Below are positions 1 through 7,129 of a stretch of 64,000 nucleotides of DNA, one piece after another. Origin of the DNA: Enterobacter sp. 638 (GTDB lineage: Bacteria > Pseudomonadota > Gammaproteobacteria > Enterobacterales > Enterobacteriaceae). Position 1 is the stretch's first letter. Every line of letters starts with the position of its first letter. The position numbers were made by a program, and so were the translations under genes. The DNA lies in NCBI RefSeq assembly GCF_000016325.1, contig NC_009436.1, positions 558,001-622,000 on the forward strand. Direction: 5' to 3'. The notes below the pieces were generated by a model. It had not been told where the DNA came from, did no database searches, and saw only the letters and a list, made by a program, of their open reading frames with translations.

Positions 1-1
1 C

Positions 2-1003
2 GTGCTGATCGGCATGGATTATCAGGATCGCAGCAACAATACCACCGGTTACTACGGTGGCTTCCCGGCGATTGATGCGTTCCATCCGGTGTACGGCGCG
101 AACCCGGACTACATCACGATGTACGGCCAGGAGAAACACAAGCTGCGCCAGACGGGCTATTACCTGCAGGATCAGATGTCCATCGATCGCTGGCGTTTAA
201 CGCTCGGCGGGCGTTACGACCAGGTGAGCGTCTCGAACATTGATAAGCTGAATAATACCCGCAGCGATCTGGATAAGAACAATTTCAGTAGCCGTGCGGC
301 GCTGTTATACCTCTTCGATAACGGTGTTGCGCCGTACATCAGCTATTCCACGGCCTTTACTCCAACCAGTTTTGCCGACGAGAACGGCCAAATTCTGGAC
401 CCAATGAAGGGCAAGCAGTGGGAAGCGGGTGTGAAATATGAGCCGGAAGGGATGAACAGCCAGTTCAGCGCGTCGGTGTTCCGCATCAATCAGAAAAATA
501 TCGCTACTAAAGAGGAGCCGACCGATCCGTATCGTTCTATCGGCGAAATCGAATCCGAAGGCGTAGAACTTGAGGCGATTGGTCAGCTGACTGACAGCCT
601 GCGTATGCAGGCGGCGTATACTTACACCGATATTCGCTACAAGAAAAGCAGCCCGGAAGAAGAGGGCAAGCGCGCGGTGTACGCCCCACGCAATATGGCA
701 AGCGCGTGGCTGAGTTACGATGTCAAAACCGGTCCGCTGGACGGCTTGACCATTGGGTCCGGCGTGCGTTACGTGAACGGCGTGACCAGCGATCGCCAGA
801 ACACGCACACGCTCCCGTCTTATACGCTGGTGGATATGGCGGTGGGCTACGATCTGTCGAAGGTCGGGCTGACGGGCGTGAGCGCGCAGCTTAACGTCAA
901 TAACCTGACCGACGAAAGCTACGTGGCGGCGTGTAACTCGCTCTCCTATTGCTACTTTGGTGCCGAGCGCAGCATCGTCGGCAGTGTATCGTGGAAGTTC
1001 TGA
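2..1003 (+). CDS. TonB-dependent siderophore receptor, C-terminal part (cut by window edge)
   Basis: The reading frame is open to the left edge, so only the last 333 residues of an outer-membrane receptor are visible. The repeated aromatic and glycine-rich beta-strands (for example LTLGGRYDQV near residue 65 and YTYTDIRY near 207), the LNVNNLTDESYVAAC stretch and the final strand ending in WKF are typical of the C-terminal barrel of the FhuA/FoxA/FpvA class, which imports ferric siderophores using TonB energy. The two cysteines before FGAER resemble the FhuA and FoxA C-termini, which suggests a hydroxamate (ferrioxamine or ferrichrome type) ligand. That is inference, because the plug domain and TonB box lie outside the window. 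No partner transporter gene follows. Confidence 0.88.
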   Translation: MLIGMDYQDRSNNTTGYYGGFPAIDAFHPVYGANPDYITMYGQEKHKLRQTGYYLQDQMSIDRWRLTLGGRYDQVSVSNIDKLNNTRSDLDKNNFSSRAALLYLFDNGVAPYISYSTAFTPTSFADENGQILDPMKGKQWEAGVKYEPEGMNSQFSASVFRINQKNIATKEEPTDPYRSIGEIESEGVELEAIGQLTDSLRMQAAYTYTDIRYKKSSPEEEGKRAVYAPRNMASAWLSYDVKTGPLDGLTIGSGVRYVNGVTSDRQNTHTLPSYTLVDMAVGYDLSKVGLTGVSAQLNVNNLTDESYVAACNSLSYCYFGAERSIVGSVSWKF

Positions 1004-1039
1004 TTATGTTTACACGCTTTGTTATCAGCGTGAATGGTG

Positions 1040-1270
1040 CTTCGAGGGATGCAGAAATAAAAGCGATAACCCGTCCGGCTGTAAATCGCCGAGGTGTTTC
1101 CTGAAGGCCGGGGCGAGGCGCATGGATGCGCCGAGAGGGCGCGACTTACAGGGACGTTTCATCGCGCCCGACCCGAAAGCCGTAAGGAATAAGCTGAGGG
1201 CACCGCGTAGCGGCGATTTTCTTGCCGGGAGCCCGGGGCGCTGGGGCGGTGGCGATTGAGCCGCCCCAGC
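1040..1270. other. Hairpin-rich GC-rich intergenic element
   Basis: The 427-base gap between the receptor gene and yjiR holds no convincing gene, but it is densely structured. Four perfect inverted repeats lie in line: GGCGCAT/ATGCGCC (1117-1132), GGGCGCGA/TCGCGCCC (1137-1169), CCGGG/CCCGG (1225-1236) and CTGGGGCGG/CCGCCCCAG (1241-1269). The two ORFs of 92-100 codons across it have no recognisable domain and are probably by-products of GC richness. It may be a dispersed enterobacterial intergenic repeat or a structured RNA. I cannot tell which from one copy. Confidence 0.45.
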
Positions 1271-1344
1271 ACGTTCACCGGTAACGTATTGAAAGAGCAG
1301 CAATAATCATAAAGTGAACGGAAAAACCTCTACAGCCGCATATT

Positions 1345-1384
1345 CCCCTCACCCCCAGCCCTCTCCCCAAAGTGGAGAGGGGGG
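1345..1384. repeat. REP-like palindrome, single copy
   Basis: CCCTCACCCCCAGCCCTCTCC is followed by GGAGAGGGGGG after a short loop. The stem is CCCTCTCC (1359-1366) with GGAGAGGG (1374-1381). The same palindrome family recurs at 29229, 53616, 59152-59616 and 61655-61910 in this window. It lies between two convergent genes and may act as a bidirectional terminator or mRNA-stabilising hairpin. Confidence 0.7.
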
Positions 1385-1430
1385 GCCGACTGTGCCGATT
1401 AACGGCTAAGCCAAGAGCGGCAAGCCGCTA

Positions 1431-2846
1431 TTATTCCTCCATTGCGATATGTATCGCCTCGCCCATTTTTTTCAGCGCCTCACGGTTTTTCTCGTTCGCC
1501 GGCAGGGCAACGTTGATGCGCAGGCAGTTGCGATATTTACCGGAAGCGGAGAACAGCGATCCCGCAGCGGCCTGGATTTTCAGCGCGCACAGCTGCTTGC
1601 TGACACAGACCATATCCACCTGTTCCGGCAACTCCACCCACAGTAAAAAACTCCCTTGCGGGCGCGTCACGCAGATCTCAGCCGGAAAATACTGGCGTAC
1701 CCAGCAGGTGAATGTTTCCATATTTTGCTGGTAAATCTGGCGCATACGCCGCACATGACGATGGTAATGCCCGTCGCGAATAAACGCCGCCACCGCCATT
1801 TGCGTGGCTGGAACGTTAAACCCGCCCGCTGCATATTTCATGTGCATCACCCGATCATAATAGCGACCCGGCACAATCCAGCCCACGCGCAGCCCAGGCG
1901 CAACGGTTTTGGTAAACGAGCTGCACAGCAGCACGCGGCCGTCGATATCGAAAGAGTGAATGGTGCGCGGACGCGGGTATTCCGCCGCCAGCTCGCCATA
2001 AATATCATCTTCGACAATCACGATATCGTGACGTTGCGCCAGGGCCAGAACCTGCCGTTTTCGCGCTTCCGGCATGATAAAACCGAGCGGATTGTTGCAG
2101 TTAGGTACCAGAATCACGGCCTTGATCGGCCACTGATCCAGCGCCAGTTCCAGGGCTTCAATGCTGATCCCCGTTTGCGGATCGGTCGGGATCTCAATGG
2201 CTTTGATATCAAACCCGCGCAGCATCTGCATGGTGCCATGGAATGACGGCGACTCCACCGCCACAATATCGCCCGGCTTGCATACCGATAGCAGCGCGAT
2301 CGACAGCGCACCGTGACAGCCGTTAGTGATGACAATTTCATCCGCCGAAACGGTCGAACCGCCGTCGAGCATCAGGCGTGCGATCTGCTCGCGCAGTTCC
2401 TGCCGCCCTTCCAGCACGTCGTAGCTCAGCATTTCGCACGGGTTATGCTGCGCAATCCGGCTCATTTCGCGCCACAGTGGTTTCAGGCTCGCCTGGGTCA
2501 AGTCCGGTGAACCGCCGCCAAAAGAGATCATCTCGCGATCGCCACGCGCATCCAGCAGCATCATCACTTCATCCCACTGGGTCACGTCGACGGGGCGCTG
2601 TACCGGGCGCGTCATGGCGGGCACGGGAGGCTGGGCTTTGCGCTGCGAAACAAAATAACCTGAACGCGGCTGCGGGGTGATGAGCTGGAGATTTTCCAGA
2701 ATCTGATAGGCCTGCTGAATGGTACTGATACTGACGCCGTGTTCCTGGCTTAATGCGCGCACCGACGGCAAACGCTCGCCGTTACGATACAGCCCTTGTT
2801 CAATACGTTCCGCCAGGAGATTGGCCAGATGTTGATAGCGCGTCAT
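1431..2846 (-). CDS. yjiR: MocR/PdxR-type GntR regulator with aminotransferase-like domain (YjiR)
   Basis: The 471-residue protein joins an N-terminal winged-helix GntR domain (about residues 1-70, with RLPSVRALSQEHGVSISTIQQAY) to a class-I aminotransferase fold. The expected PLP contacts are present: NCNNP at 249-253, EDDIYGE at 279-285 and Lys313 in SFTKT for the Schiff base. Such proteins are transcription factors that sense PLP or an amino-compound adduct rather than enzymes. Length and position, divergent from the yjiS-like gene, match E. coli YjiR. Its target is not visible; MocR regulators commonly control the divergent neighbour. Confidence 0.9.
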   Translation of the reverse strand: MTRYQHLANLLAERIEQGLYRNGERLPSVRALSQEHGVSISTIQQAYQILENLQLITPQPRSGYFVSQRKAQPPVPAMTRPVQRPVDVTQWDEVMMLLDARGDREMISFGGGSPDLTQASLKPLWREMSRIAQHNPCEMLSYDVLEGRQELREQIARLMLDGGSTVSADEIVITNGCHGALSIALLSVCKPGDIVAVESPSFHGTMQMLRGFDIKAIEIPTDPQTGISIEALELALDQWPIKAVILVPNCNNPLGFIMPEARKRQVLALAQRHDIVIVEDDIYGELAAEYPRPRTIHSFDIDGRVLLCSSFTKTVAPGLRVGWIVPGRYYDRVMHMKYAAGGFNVPATQMAVAAFIRDGHYHRHVRRMRQIYQQNMETFTCWVRQYFPAEICVTRPQGSFLLWVELPEQVDMVCVSKQLCALKIQAAAGSLFSASGKYRNCLRINVALPANEKNREALKKMGEAIHIAMEE

Positions 2847-3022
2847 GCTGTATCCTTTGTTTTTACCATACAGATTATCAAACCAGTACAGATCGCCGCA
2901 GAAAACGGCATTCAGAACCTGTTTTAGCGCATCTGTATGTTAAAGAAAAGTTGTTTTTGAATCTGTATTGCAGGCGTGTATTTCGTTGATGATAAGGCCT
3001 CTGGCAACCTGAGGAAAACATC

Positions 3023-3184
3023 ATGGAATTTAACGAAAATCGTTCAGCTCGACCGTTTATTGGCTTCGTTTTAATCTGGCGGGCATTTAAACAATGGCGT
3101 CATCGCCAACAAACGCGGCGTATTTTGCGGGCAATGAGTGACGAACAGTTGCGGGATGTCGGATTAACCCGTTATGACGCGTAA
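3023..3184 (+). CDS. yjiS: DUF1127 small protein (YjiS)
   Basis: This 53-residue ORF starts at ATG 3023 behind a GAGGAAA ribosome-binding site. The N-terminal half is basic and aromatic (FVLIWRAFKQWRHRQQTRR). The second half, LRAMSDEQLRDVGLTRYD, is the diagnostic DUF1127 signature. E. coli YjiS has the same size and the same position divergent from yjiR. In alphaproteobacteria DUF1127 proteins bind RNA or modulate phosphate and stress responses; the role of YjiS is not established. The gap to yjiR (176 bp) should hold both promoters. Confidence 0.88.
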   Translation: MEFNENRSARPFIGFVLIWRAFKQWRHRQQTRRILRAMSDEQLRDVGLTRYDA

Positions 3185-3233
3185 AAGAGTGGAACGGCAT
3201 TTATCTGCACGGCGGCAGATAAATGCCTGACGA

Positions 3234-3488
3234 TTATTCTGCGTGATTTTTGCTGGTGTTATCCGCAATGCGGCGCAGATATTCGTTATTCTTAAAGGCC
3301 ACCATAATTAATTCAAACATCACGCGACAGCCAATCAGGCTGAAGATCATGCCGAAAAATCCGGTGAACAAATGTTCGGTAAACATGGAATACACGCCGC
3401 CAATCAGAATAAACAGCATGGCGATCCAGTAGAAAAAGACTAATACTCGCGGTGTGAGCAGGTAATCAAATCCCAGGATTGATTTCAT
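3234..3488 (-). CDS. DUF4282 small inner-membrane protein
   Basis: The 84-residue protein has two long hydrophobic segments, about 15-35 (VLVFFYWIAMLFILIGGVY) and 43-65 (TGFFGMIFSLIGCRVMFELIMVAF), followed by a short charged tail. The LTPRVLVFFYW opening and the GCRVMFEL motif fit the DUF4282 family of two-helix membrane proteins, whose function is unknown. It converges with yjiS (49 bp apart). A ribosome-binding AAGGACAA lies just upstream of the ATG. Confidence 0.75.
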   Translation of the reverse strand: MKSILGFDYLLTPRVLVFFYWIAMLFILIGGVYSMFTEHLFTGFFGMIFSLIGCRVMFELIMVAFKNNEYLRRIADNTSKNHAE

Positions 3489-3587
3489 TTTATTGTCCTT
3501 ATAATAAAGTCGATATCGACTAAAGAGCGCAGAGTATAAAGAGATGCACGGGTGCGCACACCTACAAATATTTCCGGGCAGATGCGT

Positions 3588-4979
3588 TCATTCTAATAGG
3601 CGCAATGTTTCAGCCAAGGGTTTGCGTAAAAGGATCAACGCTTCTTCATAGCTGCGCACATTGTTATAGCCCATCACCAGGCCATAACGTTTACCGGAAC
3701 CGCGATACCATTCGGATAACGCATTGACCTGGAGCTGATGCTGCTGCCAGATGCGCGCCACGTCGCGATCGTCGCTGCCTTTCGTCAGGAACGCGACAAT
3801 GTGCATGCCGCCATCGTTTTGCTCGGTGAAAAACCGCTCGCCGTAGACTTCATGGAGCGCGGCGATCATCCAGTCGCGCCGCTGCTGATACAGCGCGCGC
3901 ATCTTTTTGAGATGACGGAAAAAGTGCCCTTCGCTGAGAAACGTCGTGAGGATCTTTTGCGTCAACACCGGCTGGCCGCTGGTGACAATATCTGCGCAAT
4001 CGGTAAACGCCGCGACCGTGCTGGCGGGCATCACCACATAGCCCATGCGCAACGATGGCATCACGGTTTTACTAAAGGTTCCCATAAAAATCACCCGATC
4101 GTGATGATCCAGACTTTTCAGCGATGGCAGTACTTTGCGCGTGTAATGGAATTCGCCGTCATAATCATCTTCGATAATCCACGCATCGTTCTGAGTCGCC
4201 CAGTCGAGCAGTTGCTGCTTGCGCGGAAGAGAAAGCGTGACCGCCAGCGGGCTTTGGTGCGAAGGCGTGACGATGGCAAATCGGGCGTCGCGATGATGAC
4301 GCAGCAGATAATCGGTATCCATTCCGGAGCGATCCACCGGCACGGTGTGCAGGCGCGGAACGATGCGTTTAAGCAGTTGCTGACCCATAAAATAGCCCGG
4401 ATCTTCAAACACCACTTTATCGCTGCGACTGGCGAGCGTATCCAGAATCAGGCGCAAACTGCCGCTGTACCCGCTGGTGATCAGCACTTGCTCAGCGGTA
4501 CAGGATAATCCCCGCGAAATATTCAAATAGCGGGCGATCGCCTGGCGCAGCGGATACCAGCCCATGACGGGCGGGCTGAGCATCTCTTCCTGGCGCATCG
4601 AGCGCGTCGCCTGGCCTGCCAGCAGCAGCCATTTTTTATACGGGAAACAGTCCAGCGCCGGAATGCCGGGGCGCAGAAAACCGGCGCGTTCGCGCTGGCT
4701 TATCAGCGATTCGGGCAGCATTCCGGTCGTTTGATCCGTAGGGGCGTTCCGGCTGGCGGGAAGATTGAGATCCGGATTGACCCGTGTGCCGCGCGCGCCC
4801 TGACTCACCAGATAGCCTTCACCAATCAAAATGGCATAGGCCGTTTCGACCGTTTTGCGCGCGACTTTCAGCTCTTCGGCCAGCACGCGAATGGCAGGCA
4901 CTTTATCGCCGGGCTTCAGCACGCCGCGCGCAATGTTGTCGCGATAGCGGGTATAAATAGCGTGATAGCCCGATTTCAT
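3588..4979 (-). CDS. MocR/PdxR-type GntR regulator with aminotransferase-like domain
   Basis: This 463-residue protein is a second MocR-type regulator in the window. It has a winged helix (residues 5-70, with PAIRVLAEELKVARKTVETAY) and an aminotransferase fold with EDDYDGEF at 270-277 and Lys304 in GTFSKTVMP as the PLP lysine. It resembles the PdxR subgroup more than YjiR. It is transcribed divergently from the AhpD-like gene, with 102 bp between the start codons. This is the usual layout for a MocR regulator and its target, so it probably controls that gene. Ligand and target are inferred from layout only. Confidence 0.85.
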   Translation of the reverse strand: MKSGYHAIYTRYRDNIARGVLKPGDKVPAIRVLAEELKVARKTVETAYAILIGEGYLVSQGARGTRVNPDLNLPASRNAPTDQTTGMLPESLISQRERAGFLRPGIPALDCFPYKKWLLLAGQATRSMRQEEMLSPPVMGWYPLRQAIARYLNISRGLSCTAEQVLITSGYSGSLRLILDTLASRSDKVVFEDPGYFMGQQLLKRIVPRLHTVPVDRSGMDTDYLLRHHRDARFAIVTPSHQSPLAVTLSLPRKQQLLDWATQNDAWIIEDDYDGEFHYTRKVLPSLKSLDHHDRVIFMGTFSKTVMPSLRMGYVVMPASTVAAFTDCADIVTSGQPVLTQKILTTFLSEGHFFRHLKKMRALYQQRRDWMIAALHEVYGERFFTEQNDGGMHIVAFLTKGSDDRDVARIWQQHQLQVNALSEWYRGSGKRYGLVMGYNNVRSYEEALILLRKPLAETLRLLE

Positions 4980-5081
4980 GTCCTACCTCGTTTTGTGTGT
5001 TTTGTATCTTTTTACTATGTCATGAACGGCGTAAATTTGCTCCATCGCATGACACATGCCGCACAAAAAAGAGGAAAGACC

Positions 5082-5561
5082 ATGAGCACTCGCGTCAACC
5101 ACCACAAAGCCACCCCGGCACTTGCTAAAGCGCTGTCCGATCTGAGCATGGCGATCGGCAAAACGTCCATTGATCCTGCGCTCAAGCACCTGATCGACAT
5201 CCGCGTTTCCCAGCTCAACGGCTGTACTTTCTGTCTGGATATGCATAGTAAAGAGGCGAAAATTGCTGGCGAGCGCGAACTGCGTCTTTACCACCTGACG
5301 GCATGGCGCGAATCGCCGCTGTTCAGCGCCCGTGAAAAAGCCGCGCTGGCCTTCACCGAAGCGCTGACGCAAATTGGCCCGGAAGGGGTGAGCGATGAGC
5401 TGTACCGGAGCGTGTCAGAACATTTCTCGGACATCGAGATTTCTGAGCTGAACTTTGCCATCGTGGCGATCAATGCCTGGAACCGTCTGGGCATCACCTC
5501 GCGCATGGAACCGGGCGCGATGGATGTGGCGTACGGCCTGAACAAAGCTAATCTGGAATAA
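5082..5561 (+). CDS. Carboxymuconolactone decarboxylase / AhpD-like protein
   Basis: The start is ATG 5082 behind GAGGAAAG; an in-frame extension to 4731 would run into the divergent regulator and is rejected. The 159-residue protein carries the AhpD-type redox motif Cys48-x2-Cys51-x3-His55 (NGCTFCLDMH), preceded by the conserved LKHLIDIRVSQ helix. Members of this subgroup are small all-alpha proteins with alkylhydroperoxidase-like thiol chemistry; physiological substrates are usually unknown. It is probably controlled by the divergent MocR regulator. The next 130 bases become clearly AT-rich. Confidence 0.88.
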   Translation: MSTRVNHHKATPALAKALSDLSMAIGKTSIDPALKHLIDIRVSQLNGCTFCLDMHSKEAKIAGERELRLYHLTAWRESPLFSAREKAALAFTEALTQIGPEGVSDELYRSVSEHFSDIEISELNFAIVAINAWNRLGITSRMEPGAMDVAYGLNKANLE

Positions 5562-5691
5562 AGCCAGAAGATATATGTGGTATTTTTTCAATATCATCTC
5601 TTGACACTTGAGAATATATTAAAAACAGTTTTTATTCTTACTCAATGTAATAACGAGTTAAATAATCTGTTCAATAATTGAAGTAAAATAA

Positions 5692-5713
5692 TAACCCCGG
5701 AGTTTCGGGGTTA
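5692..5713 (-). terminator. Rho-independent terminator after the Rap1a-like gene
   Basis: TAACCCCG and CGGGGTTA form a strong stem around a short GAGTTT-type loop. On the minus strand it is followed by a T-rich tract. It lies 8 bases past the stop codon of the Rap1a-like gene and may also end readthrough from the AhpD-like gene. Confidence 0.75.
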
Positions 5714-5721
5714 TATAAGTG

Positions 5722-6087
5722 CTATTTTTTTTCAGAACAAGGGTATTTTGACATTAATGGCATGCCAACAAGAACAGAAGGAGACATGTTTCGTTTTTCT
5801 GGGTTATCTCTTAAGTAATTGCCAACGATATCTAATGCTTGTCCTACCGTTACGTTTTCGGGATAACAAATTAAATTTTGCAATGATAGTACATCCGACA
5901 CCCCTCTTACGTATGCCATAAACAATGTTGCCTGATTCATTTGTTTATATGTGGGATTGTTGCTGTCATAGGCTTTGTATGCTTCATATAAATCATTCCC
6001 ATCATAGTCACCATCTTTATTTTTGGCTTGTGTATTTGATGATAATAAAATTACAAATGTAATAAATATAATTTTTCTAATCATCAT
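5722..6087 (-). CDS. Rap1a/Tai-family immunity-like secreted protein
   Basis: I choose the start at the ATGATG pair (6087/6084). This gives about 121 residues beginning with MIRKIIFITFVILLSS, a clear signal peptide ending near TQA; the longer ORF would bury it. The mature part reads DGNDLYEAYKAYD, then FMAYVRGVSDVL, a Cys, VTVGQALDIVGNYL and a C-terminal KYPCS. This pattern is that of Rap1a/Tai proteins, periplasmic immunity proteins first described with Serratia type VI effectors. No effector or T6SS gene is nearby, so an immunity role here is inference. Base composition is far more AT-rich than the flanks. It is translationally coupled to the upstream small peptide gene. Confidence 0.75.
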   Translation of the reverse strand: MMIRKIIFITFVILLSSNTQAKNKDGDYDGNDLYEAYKAYDSNNPTYKQMNQATLFMAYVRGVSDVLSLQNLICYPENVTVGQALDIVGNYLRDNPEKRNMSPSVLVGMPLMSKYPCSEKK

Positions 6088-6217
6088 ATGAACAATACCC
6101 ACCTTTATGATGTGGGCCAGTTCCACCGTGGGGATGTTGTCCTTTAGGGCAAGCAAAAATAGAAAATGTTGATATAGATAGTGTCGCTAAAAGAAGTACT
6201 AAAAAAAATTTTCTCAT
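6077..6217 (-). CDS. Tiny secreted Cys/His/Gly-rich peptide
   Basis: The 46-codon ORF starts at ATG 6217. The first 22 residues form a basic-hydrophobic signal sequence (MRKFFLVLLLATLSIS.. ending SIFA). The mature part of about 24 residues is CPKGQHPHGGTGPHHKGGYC plus SYDD, with two cysteines (23 and 42) bracketing a run of His, Gly and Pro. Its stop codon overlaps the ATGATG start of the Rap1a-like gene, so the two are one transcript and probably translationally coupled. I do not recognise the function. Export, a single disulfide and possible metal binding through the histidines are inferences. The A-C junction could also be a weak lipobox. Confidence 0.6.
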   Translation of the reverse strand: MRKFFLVLLLATLSISTFSIFACPKGQHPHGGTGPHHKGGYCSYDD

Positions 6218-6440
6218 AAATCCATCCATTGAATATGAATAATTAACCTGGGGTTTTTAACTGAATTAACCCTAACGGTAATTTACAAATCTTGTGGCTA
6301 AAAATCTTTGCACCGTTGCACAATTTTCATGGCGATAATGAAAATGGCACGATAAATCAATGTATTGATACCAAAATCCTAATTAGGTATTCAATATGAC
6401 TGTCTATGCCATTGAGATGTTAATTTTAAGTATCTTTCGC
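6218..6440. other. AT-rich non-coding stretch
   Basis: There is no ORF with coding character here. The sequence is strongly AT-rich and should hold the promoter of the small peptide/Rap1a pair. Near 6270-6360 there are loosely repeated short words (CCTAACGG, GGCGATAATG, TGGCACGATAA), but I see no clean operator. Such AT-rich DNA is a likely H-NS target. Confidence 0.4.
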
Positions 6441-6583
6441 AATTCCTGATCTTTCGTCTTCCGTTTTTTGATACTTACCCTGATAGCTATTATCTTGTCC
6501 GCGAGTGATGAGAGGGTTTCCATGAGCGAAGAAGATCTGTTCTGCCGCAGGCCGATGGGCATGCGGATGGCAATGATTGTGCG
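6441..6583 (+). repeat. Direct repeat, left copy (flanks the autotransporter module)
   Basis: This segment is nearly identical to 12617-12761. It covers the upstream region with the ATTATCTTGTCCGCGAG stretch, the GAGAGGG ribosome-binding site and the first 20 codons (MSEEDLFCRRPMGMRMAMIV) of the marR-type gene. Differences are a few substitutions in the first 60 bases and one missing C before the ATG. Similarity stops abruptly at ATTGTGCG. Confidence 0.9.
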
Positions 6584-7098
6584 GCTGTCGCTGCGGCGAT
6601 GGCCGATCCCTCGCGAGTCAAAATGCTGTGCGCGCTAATGGACGGCCGCGCGTGGACGGCGACGGAGTTGAGCGCCGTGGCGGACGTTGCTGCCTCCACG
6701 GCCAGCGGGCATTTATCTCGCCTGCTGGACGGAAAGCTGATCGCCTGTTTATCGCAGGGGCGACACCGCTATTATTGCTTGTCCGGACATGATGTGGCCG
6801 AACTGGTCGAACAGCTTATGGGGCTTTCCTGGAGCCGGATGGTTCAGCGCTGACGGTTCGCGGGCGTGAGCAGTTTTTACAGCGCGGTATTGCGCTGAAT
6901 ACTTCGTCTCGTCGTCGGATTTGCTGCGCGTGTCTCGACTGGAGCGAACGGCGATTTCATCTTGGCGGTGAAGCGGGTGCGGCGTTGCTGACGCATCTTG
7001 AATCCAAAGAGTGGATCCAGCGCACAGCGGGATTCAGAGAAGTGAGAGTGACGGAATCGGGGAAAGCGGGACTAAGAAAAATGGTTGCCGTGAAATAA
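6522..7098 (+). pseudogene. Decayed ArsR-type regulator fused to a marR 5' end
   Basis: The first 20 codons are those of the marR-type gene at 12700. After the junction near 6583 the marR frame soon stops, and another frame resumes inside an ArsR-type winged helix (ADPSRVKMLCALMDGRAWTATELSAV..STASGHLSRLLDGKLI..). That frame breaks near 6828 and continues in a different frame (LTVRGREQFLQRGIALNT.. to the stop at 7096). About 45-50 residues of the middle appear to be missing compared with usual family members. The 5' end has been replaced, and the frame is broken at both joints, so no full product is possible. Confidence 0.8.
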
Positions 7099-7129
7099 CG
7101 CCGCATGCTGAAACATGCGGCGTTGGTTA

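Noticed and set aside
957..1303. ORFs of 92-100 codons in the hairpin-rich element
   Set aside because: There is no ribosome-binding site or known motif, and the stop-free run is explained by high GC. Described as a structured element instead.
5722..6156. 144-residue version of the Rap1a-like protein
   Set aside because: The extra 23 residues would precede the signal peptide and lie inside the overlapping small peptide gene. The ATGATG start is preferred.
6577..6853. Functional ArsR regulator starting at ATG 6599
   Set aside because: The ORF lacks the N-terminal residues and breaks after about 82 residues, with the remaining domain in another frame. It is a pseudogene.
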